From positions 1 through 48,370 of the forward strand of contig NZ_BRVN01000024.1 in assembly GCF_026011735.1 (NCBI RefSeq): 48,370 nt of DNA, in the 5' to 3' direction. The stretch comes from Dietzia sp. NCCP-2495. Its GTDB lineage: Bacteria > Actinomycetota > Actinomycetes > Mycobacteriales > Mycobacteriaceae. The position numbers and the translations under genes are program-made. The notes under the pieces were generated by a model. The model had not been told where the DNA came from. It saw nothing but the letters and a program-made list of their open reading frames with translations, and made no database searches. Positions 15,850 to 23,970 of this stretch are shown in pieces; position 1 is the stretch's first letter; each line of letters begins with the position of its first letter.

Positions 15850-16746
15850 ATGCTGAGCCTGAATCTCAAGACCGTCATCAGGTGGATCCGGGGGACCAGC
15901 CTTCCTCTGCGCGACCTCAGTGTCAGCGAGACCGTCGACGCCCGCGGATTCCCACAGGCACACATGACCGACGCCAAGCGTCACCAGCTCGCGGTAGCGA
16001 ACCTGGTCGATGGGTCTGGGGTGGTGGAGCCGGACCGGATCAGCGCCTGGACTCGCCAGGTGGCAGGACTCGACCGACTGCGAGTCAGCTTCGCGTGCGA
16101 CAGCACGACGTCGGCTCCGCCGCTGCTGGGTGGACTGTTCTCGGCGCAGACCAAGGCCGAACGCAAAGACCTCACGGAACTGGCCTCCATCGTCGCGGTC
16201 GACGCACCGGCCCTATATGACGCTGCCGCACTAGCCGGCCTGCCTGCGCGGCCCGCTCGAGAAAGTGACGTGGCTGGACGGTGCGGGCACCTGCTGGCCG
16301 CGGCCGTGCGAACGATCCCCGACCTGACGGAGCTGACCTGGCACGAGTCCGCGCGCAGTGTCCAGGTGGGGAGCGTGGAGTGCATCAGCTTCACGGTGTC
16401 GTGCTCGGACCCGGCCAGCGGCGCCGAAGCCAGCGCAGACTTGTCCGAGGTGCTGGCCGAGTGGGACGCCGGAGGCCACATCTGGAGAACGCGGTGGATG
16501 CGCCCGTTTGTCGACCCGGACTCGGTCAGTGCCATCGAAGCCGCTGATGGGGGGCGGGTGTGGTCGACGGTGACAGTGGCCGGCGGGCACGAGATCGCCC
16601 ACCTGTTCCTCCAGGCACTACGGCCGCGCACTCGTCTTCGAGTGCGCCACGAGTCCGGCCGCCAGGGAGTGATGCTGGCCGCCAACCTGGGCCTGGGTGT
16701 GGCGGGGTTCCAGCACGCGACGATTGATACGGAGTTGCCGCGATGA
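15850..16746 (+). CDS. conserved transfer-operon protein of unknown function
   Basis: The start at ATG 15850 (AAGGA about 9 nt upstream) gives 298 aa. No membrane segment, signal peptide or nucleotide-binding motif is seen. The protein has mixed alpha/beta composition with a WHESARSVQVGSVECISFTV stretch in the middle. It lies between the two VirB4 halves and overlaps the second by 4 nt (ATGA), so it is probably a dedicated partner of the ATPase complex. No family is recognised. Confidence 0.6.
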   Translation: MLSLNLKTVIRWIRGTSLPLRDLSVSETVDARGFPQAHMTDAKRHQLAVANLVDGSGVVEPDRISAWTRQVAGLDRLRVSFACDSTTSAPPLLGGLFSAQTKAERKDLTELASIVAVDAPALYDAAALAGLPARPARESDVAGRCGHLLAAAVRTIPDLTELTWHESARSVQVGSVECISFTVSCSDPASGAEASADLSEVLAEWDAGGHIWRTRWMRPFVDPDSVSAIEAADGGRVWSTVTVAGGHEIAHLFLQALRPRTRLRVRHESGRQGVMLAANLGLGVAGFQHATIDTELPR

Positions 16747-18533
16747 GCATGCTCGGACCAGAAGACCCCACCACGGACTACGCACACCTTTTTCAGGCAA
16801 TCCTCGACGGCCAAGAGAAGTACCCGTGGCCGTGGACCCGCCGGGGGCGGGCGTTGGCACGGTGGCAAAAGGCCAACCCGGACGAAGTCAGGCGGATCAA
16901 GCACGAGGCACTGGCCCGACAGGGCGTGGCCCCGGTGGTCGGCGAGGACGCGTGGCCTCGGGCCGGAGCCCGGGGATTCCGCGCCCCTTTCGCCGCCGGC
17001 CTCGGCTCGGGCCTGGTGCGATCTGTGACGCCGCCGAACGAGTTCATGATGGCCACCAACTATGCCGCTGGCTGGAACCCCAACTCGGTAGGGTCACCAT
17101 CTCCCATGATCGGCCCGCCGATCGGGCGCAACCTGCTCGACGGGAAGGACCTTGGCTTCGACTGCCTGAGCTGGCTTGAGCAGAATCTGCTGTCGACCCC
17201 ATCGGCGTTCCTGATGTCCGTACCCGGCCTGGGGAAGTCCTCGCTAGTACGACAGATTCTGCTCGGGCACGCGGCCCAGGGGCACGTGCCGATCGTGCCG
17301 AACGACCTCAAGGGTGAGTACGTGCCGCTGGCACGGGCCATCGACGGCCAGGTCATCCGGATCGGGCACGGGCTGGATCTCATCAACCCTCTCGATGCCG
17401 GCGCTCTGGGATCGGTGGTGCCGGTACTACAAGAGGCCATTGACGCCCACGCCGAGCAGACCCCGGCCGACCACGAGAGACTGCGCACGCTGGAGCAGTT
17501 GCTCCATCGGGCGAAGAAGGAAGTCGCCGCGGGCCAGCGACGCATGATCGAGACGCTGGTCTCGATCGCGCGGCAGGACCGGATGGCCGACTACGAGTCC
17601 GCAGCTGTGGCCGTGGCGCTCGACGACCTTTACGCCTCTCCTGGCCCGAGCGGGCAGAGCCGCTGGGTGCATCCGCCGGAACTGACGGATCTGATCGAGA
17701 CGCTCCAGACCGGGTCCGAGCAACTCCACGAAGTGACCGTGGCGTCGACGCCCGAGGAGTATCAGGCCACCGTCCGGCCCCTCCTGCGGAGCCTGTACGC
17801 GATGCAGCACGGCGTGACGGGGGAGATCTTCTCAGGGCAGACCACGACCAAGATCGACGTCGACTCCCCGGCGGTGGTGATCGACGTCTCCGCGCTCGAC
17901 GACAACGACGAGACCGTGAAGGCCGCCGTCATCATGGCGTGTTGGTCATCGGCGGCAGGCGCGGTGACGGCGTCGAAAATCCTCGCCGATGCCGGCCTGC
18001 GCAAGCGCAAGCTGTTCGCCTACACCCTCGACGAGCTGTGGGGCACGCTGGCCGCTGCGCCGGGACTGACCAAGCACGTAGACGGTCTGATGCGTCTGCT
18101 GAGAACACTGGGCATGGCGGTGTACCTGGTCACGCACGGCTCGAAGGATCTGGAGACCCTGCCGACAGAGGCGGACCGCAATCGCGCAATGGGGTTCATC
18201 GACCGGGCCGGTGCGGTGATCTGCGGCGGACTGCCAGCCGACGAGCTGTGGCTGCTGGGCGGCAAGCTGCCCTTCACAGAGCGGGAAATCGCCGAGATCA
18301 CCTCGTGGTCCAAGGGCGCGGCCCCTGCCCGGGGCCGGGCGGCGGAGGCTCCGGTACCTCCGGGGCGTGGCTGCTTCATGATTAAGGCCAGCAAGAGCAC
18401 CTCACCGGGCATCCCGTTCCGCACCGACATCTCTCCGCTGGAGAAGCAGTGGCGACTGCACGACACCAACGCCGCGTTCGAGGACGAGTGGAAACGCACG
18501 TCGGCGCAGGTGGGGGGCATGGTTCATGCCTAG
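16743..18533 (+). CDS. VirB4-like ATPase, C-terminal half
   Basis: The 596-aa protein has Walker A MSVPGLGKSSLVRQ (about 158-171). Walker B is LFAYTLDELWG (about 424-434). Later ATPase motifs include YLVTHGSKDL and a conserved region around GFIDRAGAVICGGL. The product starts with about 100 residues unlike full VirB4, and the membrane-proximal half is missing because it is encoded by the SCO6880-like gene upstream. It is the energy source for assembly of the conjugation channel. It shares a 4-nt overlap with the upstream gene, and its stop overlaps the next start by 8 nt, so the order is under tight coupling. Confidence 0.85.
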   Translation: MSMLGPEDPTTDYAHLFQAILDGQEKYPWPWTRRGRALARWQKANPDEVRRIKHEALARQGVAPVVGEDAWPRAGARGFRAPFAAGLGSGLVRSVTPPNEFMMATNYAAGWNPNSVGSPSPMIGPPIGRNLLDGKDLGFDCLSWLEQNLLSTPSAFLMSVPGLGKSSLVRQILLGHAAQGHVPIVPNDLKGEYVPLARAIDGQVIRIGHGLDLINPLDAGALGSVVPVLQEAIDAHAEQTPADHERLRTLEQLLHRAKKEVAAGQRRMIETLVSIARQDRMADYESAAVAVALDDLYASPGPSGQSRWVHPPELTDLIETLQTGSEQLHEVTVASTPEEYQATVRPLLRSLYAMQHGVTGEIFSGQTTTKIDVDSPAVVIDVSALDDNDETVKAAVIMACWSSAAGAVTASKILADAGLRKRKLFAYTLDELWGTLAAAPGLTKHVDGLMRLLRTLGMAVYLVTHGSKDLETLPTEADRNRAMGFIDRAGAVICGGLPADELWLLGGKLPFTEREIAEITSWSKGAAPARGRAAEAPVPPGRGCFMIKASKSTSPGIPFRTDISPLEKQWRLHDTNAAFEDEWKRTSAQVGGMVHA

Positions 18534-18786
18534 CCCGGTGGGCGGTTACAGCCCCGAGTTCAAGCGTGAGGTCGTGGACCGCTTCGTCGGGTACTTCGAC
18601 GCCTCGTCGACCCTGACGGCCGCGGCCGCGACCGCTGGCCGCGATTTCGGTGTGGCGACCTCGACGGTGCTCAGCTGGGCCGAGGATCAGCAGCGCATGC
18701 CCCGCCCCACCTGGGGTGAGATCCGCCGTCTTCGGGCGGCGAACGCCCATCTGACGGCCCGGCTGCGGGAGCTCGAGGGGTCGTGA
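18526..18786 (+). CDS. IS3-OrfA-like helix-turn-helix protein inside the T4SS operon
   Basis: This 86-aa protein reads like the first ORF of an IS3-family transposase. It opens with YSPEFKREVVDRFV, followed by a helix-turn-helix (AAAATAGRDFGVATSTVLSWAE, about 32-53) and a leucine-zipper-like end (IRRLRAANAHLTARLRELEG, about 66-85). It overlaps virB4 by 8 nt and the next gene by 4 nt. No OrfB, terminal repeats or target duplication is visible. It is therefore best read as a domesticated DNA-binding protein maintained within the operon. Binding to DNA near the operon or bridging to the transfer machine are possibilities. Confidence 0.65.
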   Translation: MPSPVGGYSPEFKREVVDRFVGYFDASSTLTAAAATAGRDFGVATSTVLSWAEDQQRMPRPTWGEIRRLRAANAHLTARLRELEGS

Positions 18787-20384
18787 AGATCAAGGGCCTG
18801 GCGACGGTGACGGTCATCCTGCTCGCGATCGCCTTCGGGCTGACCATCATCGTGTCCTCGTTCATCGAGGACGATGCCTGCCGCCCGGTCGGCGGGGGAA
18901 GCAGCGTCGCCGGTGGCGTGCCCGACGGCCACTACTCCAAACCGATGAAGGAGGGCACGCACCAGATCTCATCGGGCTACCGCTCGCCCGATCGCCCCGA
19001 CCACCGGGGCACGGACATGGCTGCCGATCTGCACACGCCCATCTACGCCTTCGCAGACGGCGTGGTGACCGAGTCCGGGCCCGCCTCCGGGTTCGGTAAC
19101 TGGGTGGTCATCGACCACGAGGGACCAGACGGCATGTTCTCCACGGTGTACGGACACATGCAGGCCGGTGACATCAAGGTGCGCGCCGGCGACCAGGTCA
19201 AGGCCGGCCAACATATCGCCGGAGTGGGTAACGAGGGCCAGTCCACCGGCGCTCACCTGCACTTCGAGATCTGGGTGGGGGGCCGCTACGGAGGCCGCGA
19301 CGTCGATCCCGGACCGTGGATCGACAAGGCCACCAACCCGGGCGAGTCCGCCCCCTCTCCGGCTCCGAGCAGGGACCGGCTCCGGGACCGTCGCTCTGCC
19401 GGCGGTGAGCTTCCGCCCTCCCCGGTCATCGCCAGCGAAGACAAACTCCAGGTCGACGCCGTGCGGGTGGCTCGATCAGTTGCTCAGAAGTTCCCGGAAG
19501 TGGAAGCGATCGGGGGGTGGCGCCCGGTCGACGCGTTCCCGGACCACCCGTCGGGCCGCGCGGTGGACATCATGATTCCTGGCTATGACACCGGGGAGGG
19601 CAAACGGCTCGGTGACGAGATCACCGACTACCTCTTCCGCAACCGGGACGCGCTCAACATCGAGTACCTGATCTGGCGGCAGCAGTACATCCCCTCCGAG
19701 GGGCAGCCGAGCCAGATGGAGGATCGGGGCGACCCTACCCAGAACCACTTCGACCACGTGCACGTGATCGTGACCGGTGGAGGAGCAGCCGGACCGGGCC
19801 AGCGGTACGGGCCCGCTCCGGAGGGCACCGGTCCCGGCGTGGGGCCGTCGACCGGTGCGTGCGATCCGTCCGGCGTCGGCGACCACGGGCGCTCACTCAA
19901 CGCCGGTCAGATCCCCGACGAGCTGCGAAAATGGATCAGCCTCGGGGGGCAGGTGTGCCGTGAGGTCGACTCTCCGCTGCTGGCCGGCCTGCTGTACCAC
20001 GAATCAGCCGGCTTCCAGGCCACGGCGGTCTCGACCGCCGGCGCTCAGGGCTACGGGCAGTTCATGCCCGGCACGTGGGCGGCCAAGGGCGCGAAGGTCG
20101 ACGAGAACGGGCAGGTGGCCGGTCCACCCGGTTCGGGCTCCCCGTCTGACCCGGCGGACGCCACGATGGCCGCCGCCCGCTACTTGTGCGAGATCGCCGA
20201 AGGCCAGCGCGAAGGCATCGCCTCGGGAGCACTCAAGGGTGACCCGCAGGAGTTGATGCTCGCCGGCTACAACGCGGGCCCCGGCGCTGTGCAGCAGTAC
20301 GGCGGCGTACCGCCGTACGCCGAAACACAGAGGTACGTGGTGATAGTGCCCGAGGAAGCGGCGAAGTTCGCCGGAGCAGAGTGA
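18783..20384 (+). CDS. three-domain peptidoglycan hydrolase (M23, M15-like, SLT)
   Basis: The 533-aa product has a GTG start coupled by ATGA-type overlap. After an N-terminal membrane anchor (about 5-27) three domains follow. First is an LytM/M23 endopeptidase with HRGTD (His 74, Asp 78) and HLHFE (His 158, His 160). Second is an M15/VanY-like part with HPSGRAVD (His 255, Asp 262) and HFDHVHV (His 325, His 327). Third is a lytic transglycosylase with YHESAGF (Glu about 407), GYGQFMPGTW and AGYNAGPGAV. All metal and catalytic residues expected are present. It is the VirB1-like wall-opening enzyme of the machine. Three activities in one chain is unusual. Confidence 0.85.
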   Translation: MKIKGLATVTVILLAIAFGLTIIVSSFIEDDACRPVGGGSSVAGGVPDGHYSKPMKEGTHQISSGYRSPDRPDHRGTDMAADLHTPIYAFADGVVTESGPASGFGNWVVIDHEGPDGMFSTVYGHMQAGDIKVRAGDQVKAGQHIAGVGNEGQSTGAHLHFEIWVGGRYGGRDVDPGPWIDKATNPGESAPSPAPSRDRLRDRRSAGGELPPSPVIASEDKLQVDAVRVARSVAQKFPEVEAIGGWRPVDAFPDHPSGRAVDIMIPGYDTGEGKRLGDEITDYLFRNRDALNIEYLIWRQQYIPSEGQPSQMEDRGDPTQNHFDHVHVIVTGGGAAGPGQRYGPAPEGTGPGVGPSTGACDPSGVGDHGRSLNAGQIPDELRKWISLGGQVCREVDSPLLAGLLYHESAGFQATAVSTAGAQGYGQFMPGTWAAKGAKVDENGQVAGPPGSGSPSDPADATMAAARYLCEIAEGQREGIASGALKGDPQELMLAGYNAGPGAVQQYGGVPPYAETQRYVVIVPEEAAKFAGAE

Positions 20385-20397
20385 AGGAGCAGTGGCC

Positions 20398-20952
20398 ATG
20401 AGGGTAGAGCGACGACGATCGCTGATCGTCGGCGTCGTGATCGCCGCAGGTGTAGTGGTGGCGTGCGCGCTGGCGGCACTGCTGGTGGTCATGTTGCGCG
20501 GCGGCGCCGACGAACCGGGCACAGACGCCCATCACCCCCACCCCGAACCGACCGAGTCGGCGGACGGCGCCGCGACCGCCGCAATCCGGCAGATCTTCAC
20601 CTGGCGACCTGCCGAACAGTCCGGCCCCTGGGAGGCGCTGCACGCAGCGTCGGATGTCCTGACGGGACCGTTGGCGCAGGCCGCAGCCCAACGACCCGCC
20701 GACGAGCCCCTGCCGCGGCAGTGGGATGCGTGGGCCGCCTCGGCCGACGTCGTAGTCGGCGCCGTCGAGATCGTCGGCAGCCCGATGGGCCCGAACGACG
20801 ACAAGGGACCGGTGACGCTGATCCTGCGCCAAGTGGTCCAGCACCGCGACGGCAGCACGACCCCGCTTCCGGAGATGACGGTGCAGGTGGACATGGTCCG
20901 CGACGGCCCCACCTGGAAAGCGGCCCAGTACCGGTTCGAGCAGGCGAGGTAG
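20398..20952 (+). CDS. VirB8-like single-pass membrane protein
   Basis: The ATG at 20398 has AAGGAG upstream at about 8 nt and is preferred over the GTG at 20392, which is too close to it. The 184-aa product has a basic N-terminus, one membrane segment (LIVGVVIAAGVVVACALAALLVVML, about 8-32), and an extracellular domain with IRQIFTWRP (about 64-72). It closes with VQVDMVRDGPTWKAAQYRFEQ, a typical NTF2-like ending. It is placed just before the coupling protein, as VirB8/TcpC-type scaffolds often are in Gram-positive systems. Confidence 0.6.
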   Translation: MRVERRRSLIVGVVIAAGVVVACALAALLVVMLRGGADEPGTDAHHPHPEPTESADGAATAAIRQIFTWRPAEQSGPWEALHAASDVLTGPLAQAAAQRPADEPLPRQWDAWAASADVVVGAVEIVGSPMGPNDDKGPVTLILRQVVQHRDGSTTPLPEMTVQVDMVRDGPTWKAAQYRFEQAR

Positions 20953-20961
20953 GGACACATC

Positions 20962-22758
20962 ATGGCAGGCAGAGACAACCCGAGGAACACCCGTATCGGA
21001 CTGTTCCGTCCTGAGCACGTCGTGCTGTTGATCGTCCTGGCTGGCTTCGTCGCCATCAATCTCTCGGTGTGGGCGGCTCACCGGGCAGCGGTCAAACTCG
21101 GCCTGGCCGAGCCACCGAGCCCGTTCCCGACGGTCGGTGCGATCGAAGTCCTCGCCCGGGACTCGGTGGAGTGGACGGGCGCGGCCACCGCAATCCTCGT
21201 GGGCGAATGGGTGGTCGTGGTGGCGGTCGCCGTGACGATCATCGTCGCCCGCAGGCGGTGGGAGTTGCGTCGTACCGGCGGCACCAAGTCACGGATCGCC
21301 CACGCGACCCGACAGATGGCCTCAACCAGCGACATCGCGACGCTCTCGCCGCGAGCACGCAGGCACGAGCACATCAGCAACAATCTGCCCGATTGCGGCT
21401 GGTACGGCGCCTATCTGGGCCGGGAGTGGGCCACCGGGCAAGTGCTGATGTCGGGCACCGAAGACAACGTGCTGAACCTGTGGGCGCCGCGGGAGGGCAA
21501 GACCACCAGCAAGGCCATTCCGGAGATCTGGAACGCGCCGGGGCTGGTGGTGGCCACGAGCTGCAAGCGTGACCTCATCGACGAGACGATTCGCCTGCGC
21601 GAGCACATCGGCGAGGTGTGGGTATTCGACCCTCAGGGGCTGGCCCCCGGCGCCGGCTCCGACGGCGGGTTCTACTTCGACCCGCTCGACTTCGTCCGAG
21701 CCGCTCGATACTGGGACGGTTCGGCGCTACGCCTGGCCGAGATCTTCGAGGGCGCCACCACTTCCCGCTCCGCGGTCTCCGGCGATGCCGGCGAAAACGC
21801 ATTCTTCTACCAGCAGGCCCGCGACCTACTGACCGCACTGTTCCTGGCCGCCGCTCTGGGCAACAAGCCGATCACCGACGTGTACAAGTGGGTATCGGCT
21901 CCGGGGGCCGGCGAACCCCTGACCCTGCTACGAGAAAGCAACTACGAGGCGCAACACGAAGATCTGAACGCCAAGTACTCCCTGACCCCTCGCACACGTG
22001 ACGGCGTGTTCTCGGCCGCGAAGAACTGCATCGCGTGCCTGGGGCTGGCCGAGGTACGTGAGTGGCTCACGCCCCACGGCCACCGGCGCCGCCTCGACGT
22101 CACCGACCTGGCCCACGACGATCGCGCAACGCTGTACATGCTCACCGAGGAGGACAATCCGGTCGCTCGCCCCATCTCGACGGTGCTGGCCATCCTGATC
22201 AGCGAGGCGTTGAAGAAGCGGGCCTCCCAGTTCGAGAGAGACCGGCTCCCGATCCCGGTGCTGATGGTGCTCGATGAGATCGCCAACGTCGTGCGGTGGC
22301 CAAACCTGCCGGAGGCGCTGTCCACCTACGGCTCCCGCGGCATTCTGTTCGACATCTTTCTCCAGACCTACGCCCAGGGCGAGGAGATGTGGGGGCCGGT
22401 TGGGATGCGCAAGCTGTACGCCCTCGTGGCGATCAAGGTCATCGGGCCAGGACAGACCGAACCGGAGTTCGCGCAGATGGTCTCCACCCAGGTCGGCAAC
22501 TACCGCGAAGTCGAGCGGTCGTTGTCGTACTCCGCCAACGGGAGCGGTTCGAGTTCTCAGCAGGTGGGCTCGGACAAACCGATCCTGTCCGTCGACGAGA
22601 TCCAGAACTTGCAGAAGTGGCAAATGATCGTCATCGCCAAGGGCCGTCGGCCGATGCTGGCGCGAATGATCCCCGCCGCCAAGCAGGACTTTTCACCCAC
22701 CACCCGCGATCTGCTCGACCGCCTGGAGAAGGGAGAGACCAGTGTCCCTGTGGACTGA
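20962..22758 (+). CDS. virD4: VirD4/TraG-type coupling protein
   Basis: The 598-aa protein has two N-terminal membrane segments (about 17-37 and 78-97) and Walker A in WAPREGKTTSK (about 174-184, with Arg-Glu replacing the usual Gly-Ser before GKT). Walker B is VLMVLDEIANV (about 432-442), followed by TYGSRGILFDIFLQTYAQGE, characteristic of the family. It should carry the relaxase-DNA complex to the channel. The C-terminal tail ends near KGETSVPVD and overlaps the next start by 17 nt. All core motifs of a T4CP are present. Confidence 0.9.
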   Translation: MAGRDNPRNTRIGLFRPEHVVLLIVLAGFVAINLSVWAAHRAAVKLGLAEPPSPFPTVGAIEVLARDSVEWTGAATAILVGEWVVVVAVAVTIIVARRRWELRRTGGTKSRIAHATRQMASTSDIATLSPRARRHEHISNNLPDCGWYGAYLGREWATGQVLMSGTEDNVLNLWAPREGKTTSKAIPEIWNAPGLVVATSCKRDLIDETIRLREHIGEVWVFDPQGLAPGAGSDGGFYFDPLDFVRAARYWDGSALRLAEIFEGATTSRSAVSGDAGENAFFYQQARDLLTALFLAAALGNKPITDVYKWVSAPGAGEPLTLLRESNYEAQHEDLNAKYSLTPRTRDGVFSAAKNCIACLGLAEVREWLTPHGHRRRLDVTDLAHDDRATLYMLTEEDNPVARPISTVLAILISEALKKRASQFERDRLPIPVLMVLDEIANVVRWPNLPEALSTYGSRGILFDIFLQTYAQGEEMWGPVGMRKLYALVAIKVIGPGQTEPEFAQMVSTQVGNYREVERSLSYSANGSGSSSQQVGSDKPILSVDEIQNLQKWQMIVIAKGRRPMLARMIPAAKQDFSPTTRDLLDRLEKGETSVPVD

Positions 22759-23248
22759 TCTCGTGCGGGCCGCAACGCCCGAACCGTTGCAGTCCCAGAT
22801 GAAGAGCCTGGCCGCCGCCTCCGTCGCTGACTACGCCGAGCATCCGGGGTTGGGGCCCGCCCTGCGCCGAGCGGCGCAGCGGGCCGCCAAACGGTACGCC
22901 GTCGAAGACCTGGGAGTTCCATCGAATCCGCGGCATCCGACGGTCTACGACTTCTTCGACGACTACCTGCGCCTGGCCTACCAGGTCCAAGACCGCTCGC
23001 AGGCCAACGCCTGGTGCGGCCGGTGGTGGGCGCACGAGGGCGTGCTGTTCCGTGTCCGGGCGATGTGGCGAAGCTACGAGTATCTGGCGGTGACCGATCC
23101 CATGCGAGCCGACGAGATTTTCCTGCGCACGGTCGGCGATCACCACATGAAGGTCCTACTCGGCCCCGAATCACCGATGCTGTCCTGCCGAACACACCAT
23201 GAGCCCTCCGAGCTACTGCGCTCCGATCCGATGGAGAACCCCCGATGA
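22742..23248 (+). CDS. DUF4913-type protein
   Basis: The GTG start lies 17 nt inside the coupling-protein gene. The 168-aa product contains WCGRWWAHEGVLFRVRAMWRSYE (about 96-118), the hallmark of DUF4913 proteins, and ends with HHMKVLLGPESPM as in that family. DUF4913 genes are usually found beside virD4 in actinobacterial mobile elements. A role as an adapter between coupling protein and relaxosome is possible. No enzyme motif is visible and no membrane segment is present. Confidence 0.7.
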   Translation: MSLWTDLVRAATPEPLQSQMKSLAAASVADYAEHPGLGPALRRAAQRAAKRYAVEDLGVPSNPRHPTVYDFFDDYLRLAYQVQDRSQANAWCGRWWAHEGVLFRVRAMWRSYEYLAVTDPMRADEIFLRTVGDHHMKVLLGPESPMLSCRTHHEPSELLRSDPMENPR

Positions 23249-23898
23249 ACAGCTACAACCGCCAGCAGCACATGTCGATGCTCGCCCGGGCCAGCCGCGT
23301 CGCCGGCCGCAACGGCAGATTTCGGGAGCGCACCCACTACCTGACCGCTGCCGAGCTGCGCACCGTACCTATCGCCCGACTACTGCGGGAGACGGCCTGG
23401 GCCGATCGCCCCGACGCCTCCGACCAGTGGCGAGACGAACGGCGCCAAATCGTCGCTGACGAGTTCGCCCGCCGGGGCTTCGACACCGCCGCTGCCGACA
23501 TCTGGCCCCGGTGGGAGCCTGCCGACTACGACGGCCACGCCCTGCTCCAGGAGCAACGCCGCCTCGAGGCAGAGCGCGCTTCCGCGGAGCAGGCCACACA
23601 AGCTGATCCCCGGCAGGAGATGACAGTTCTGTGGGCGACCTCGACGCTGGTCACCGCCGCAACGGTGACTGAGCTGATCGACGGCGACGAAGTCATGGAG
23701 CGGGTGACCACCGCGCTGTCGCAGGTATGGGAAGGACTCGAGACCGATCCGGCCATCGGTGGCGAGCTGGACATGACTACCGGGGCCGACCTGGCCGCCA
23801 GTCTCGCCAACGCAACGGCGACCGCCACCGCGGAGACCAGCATCGCCCCCGAACTCGCCTCGACTTCCCCCGAGGTGGAGTCGGACGTCGAGCTATAG
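23245..23898 (+). CDS. last gene of the transfer operon, unknown
   Basis: The 217-aa protein overlaps the DUF4913 gene by 4 nt (ATGA). The N-terminal third is basic (MLARASRVAGRNGRFRERTHYLTAAELRTVP) and the C-terminal half is Ala/Thr-rich and acidic. The middle (ERASAEQATQADPRQEMTVLW) is helical. It may bind the relaxase or the coupling protein, but no family is recognised. A bidirectional hairpin (23906-23954) follows before the convergent relaxase gene. Confidence 0.6.
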   Translation: MNSYNRQQHMSMLARASRVAGRNGRFRERTHYLTAAELRTVPIARLLRETAWADRPDASDQWRDERRQIVADEFARRGFDTAAADIWPRWEPADYDGHALLQEQRRLEAERASAEQATQADPRQEMTVLWATSTLVTAATVTELIDGDEVMERVTTALSQVWEGLETDPAIGGELDMTTGADLAASLANATATATAETSIAPELASTSPEVESDVEL

Positions 23899-23905
23899 CG
23901 CGGTC

Positions 23906-23954
23906 GGGCGAGGAGGTCCCCGCGGATCGCGAGGTGCAATGCGATCTCTCGCCC
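23906..23954. terminator. bidirectional terminator between transfer operon and relaxase
   Basis: Outer arms GGGCGAG (23906-23912) and CTCGCCC (23948-23954) enclose inner arms GATCGC (23925-23930) and GCGATC (23941-23946). No T-run follows. Its place between convergent genes supports a terminator role. Confidence 0.5.
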
Positions 23955-23970
23955 ATCCTGTAGGGCGACA

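Noticed and set aside
18526-18786. Active insertion sequence
   Set aside because: No OrfB, terminal inverted repeats or target duplication; the gene overlaps both neighbours.
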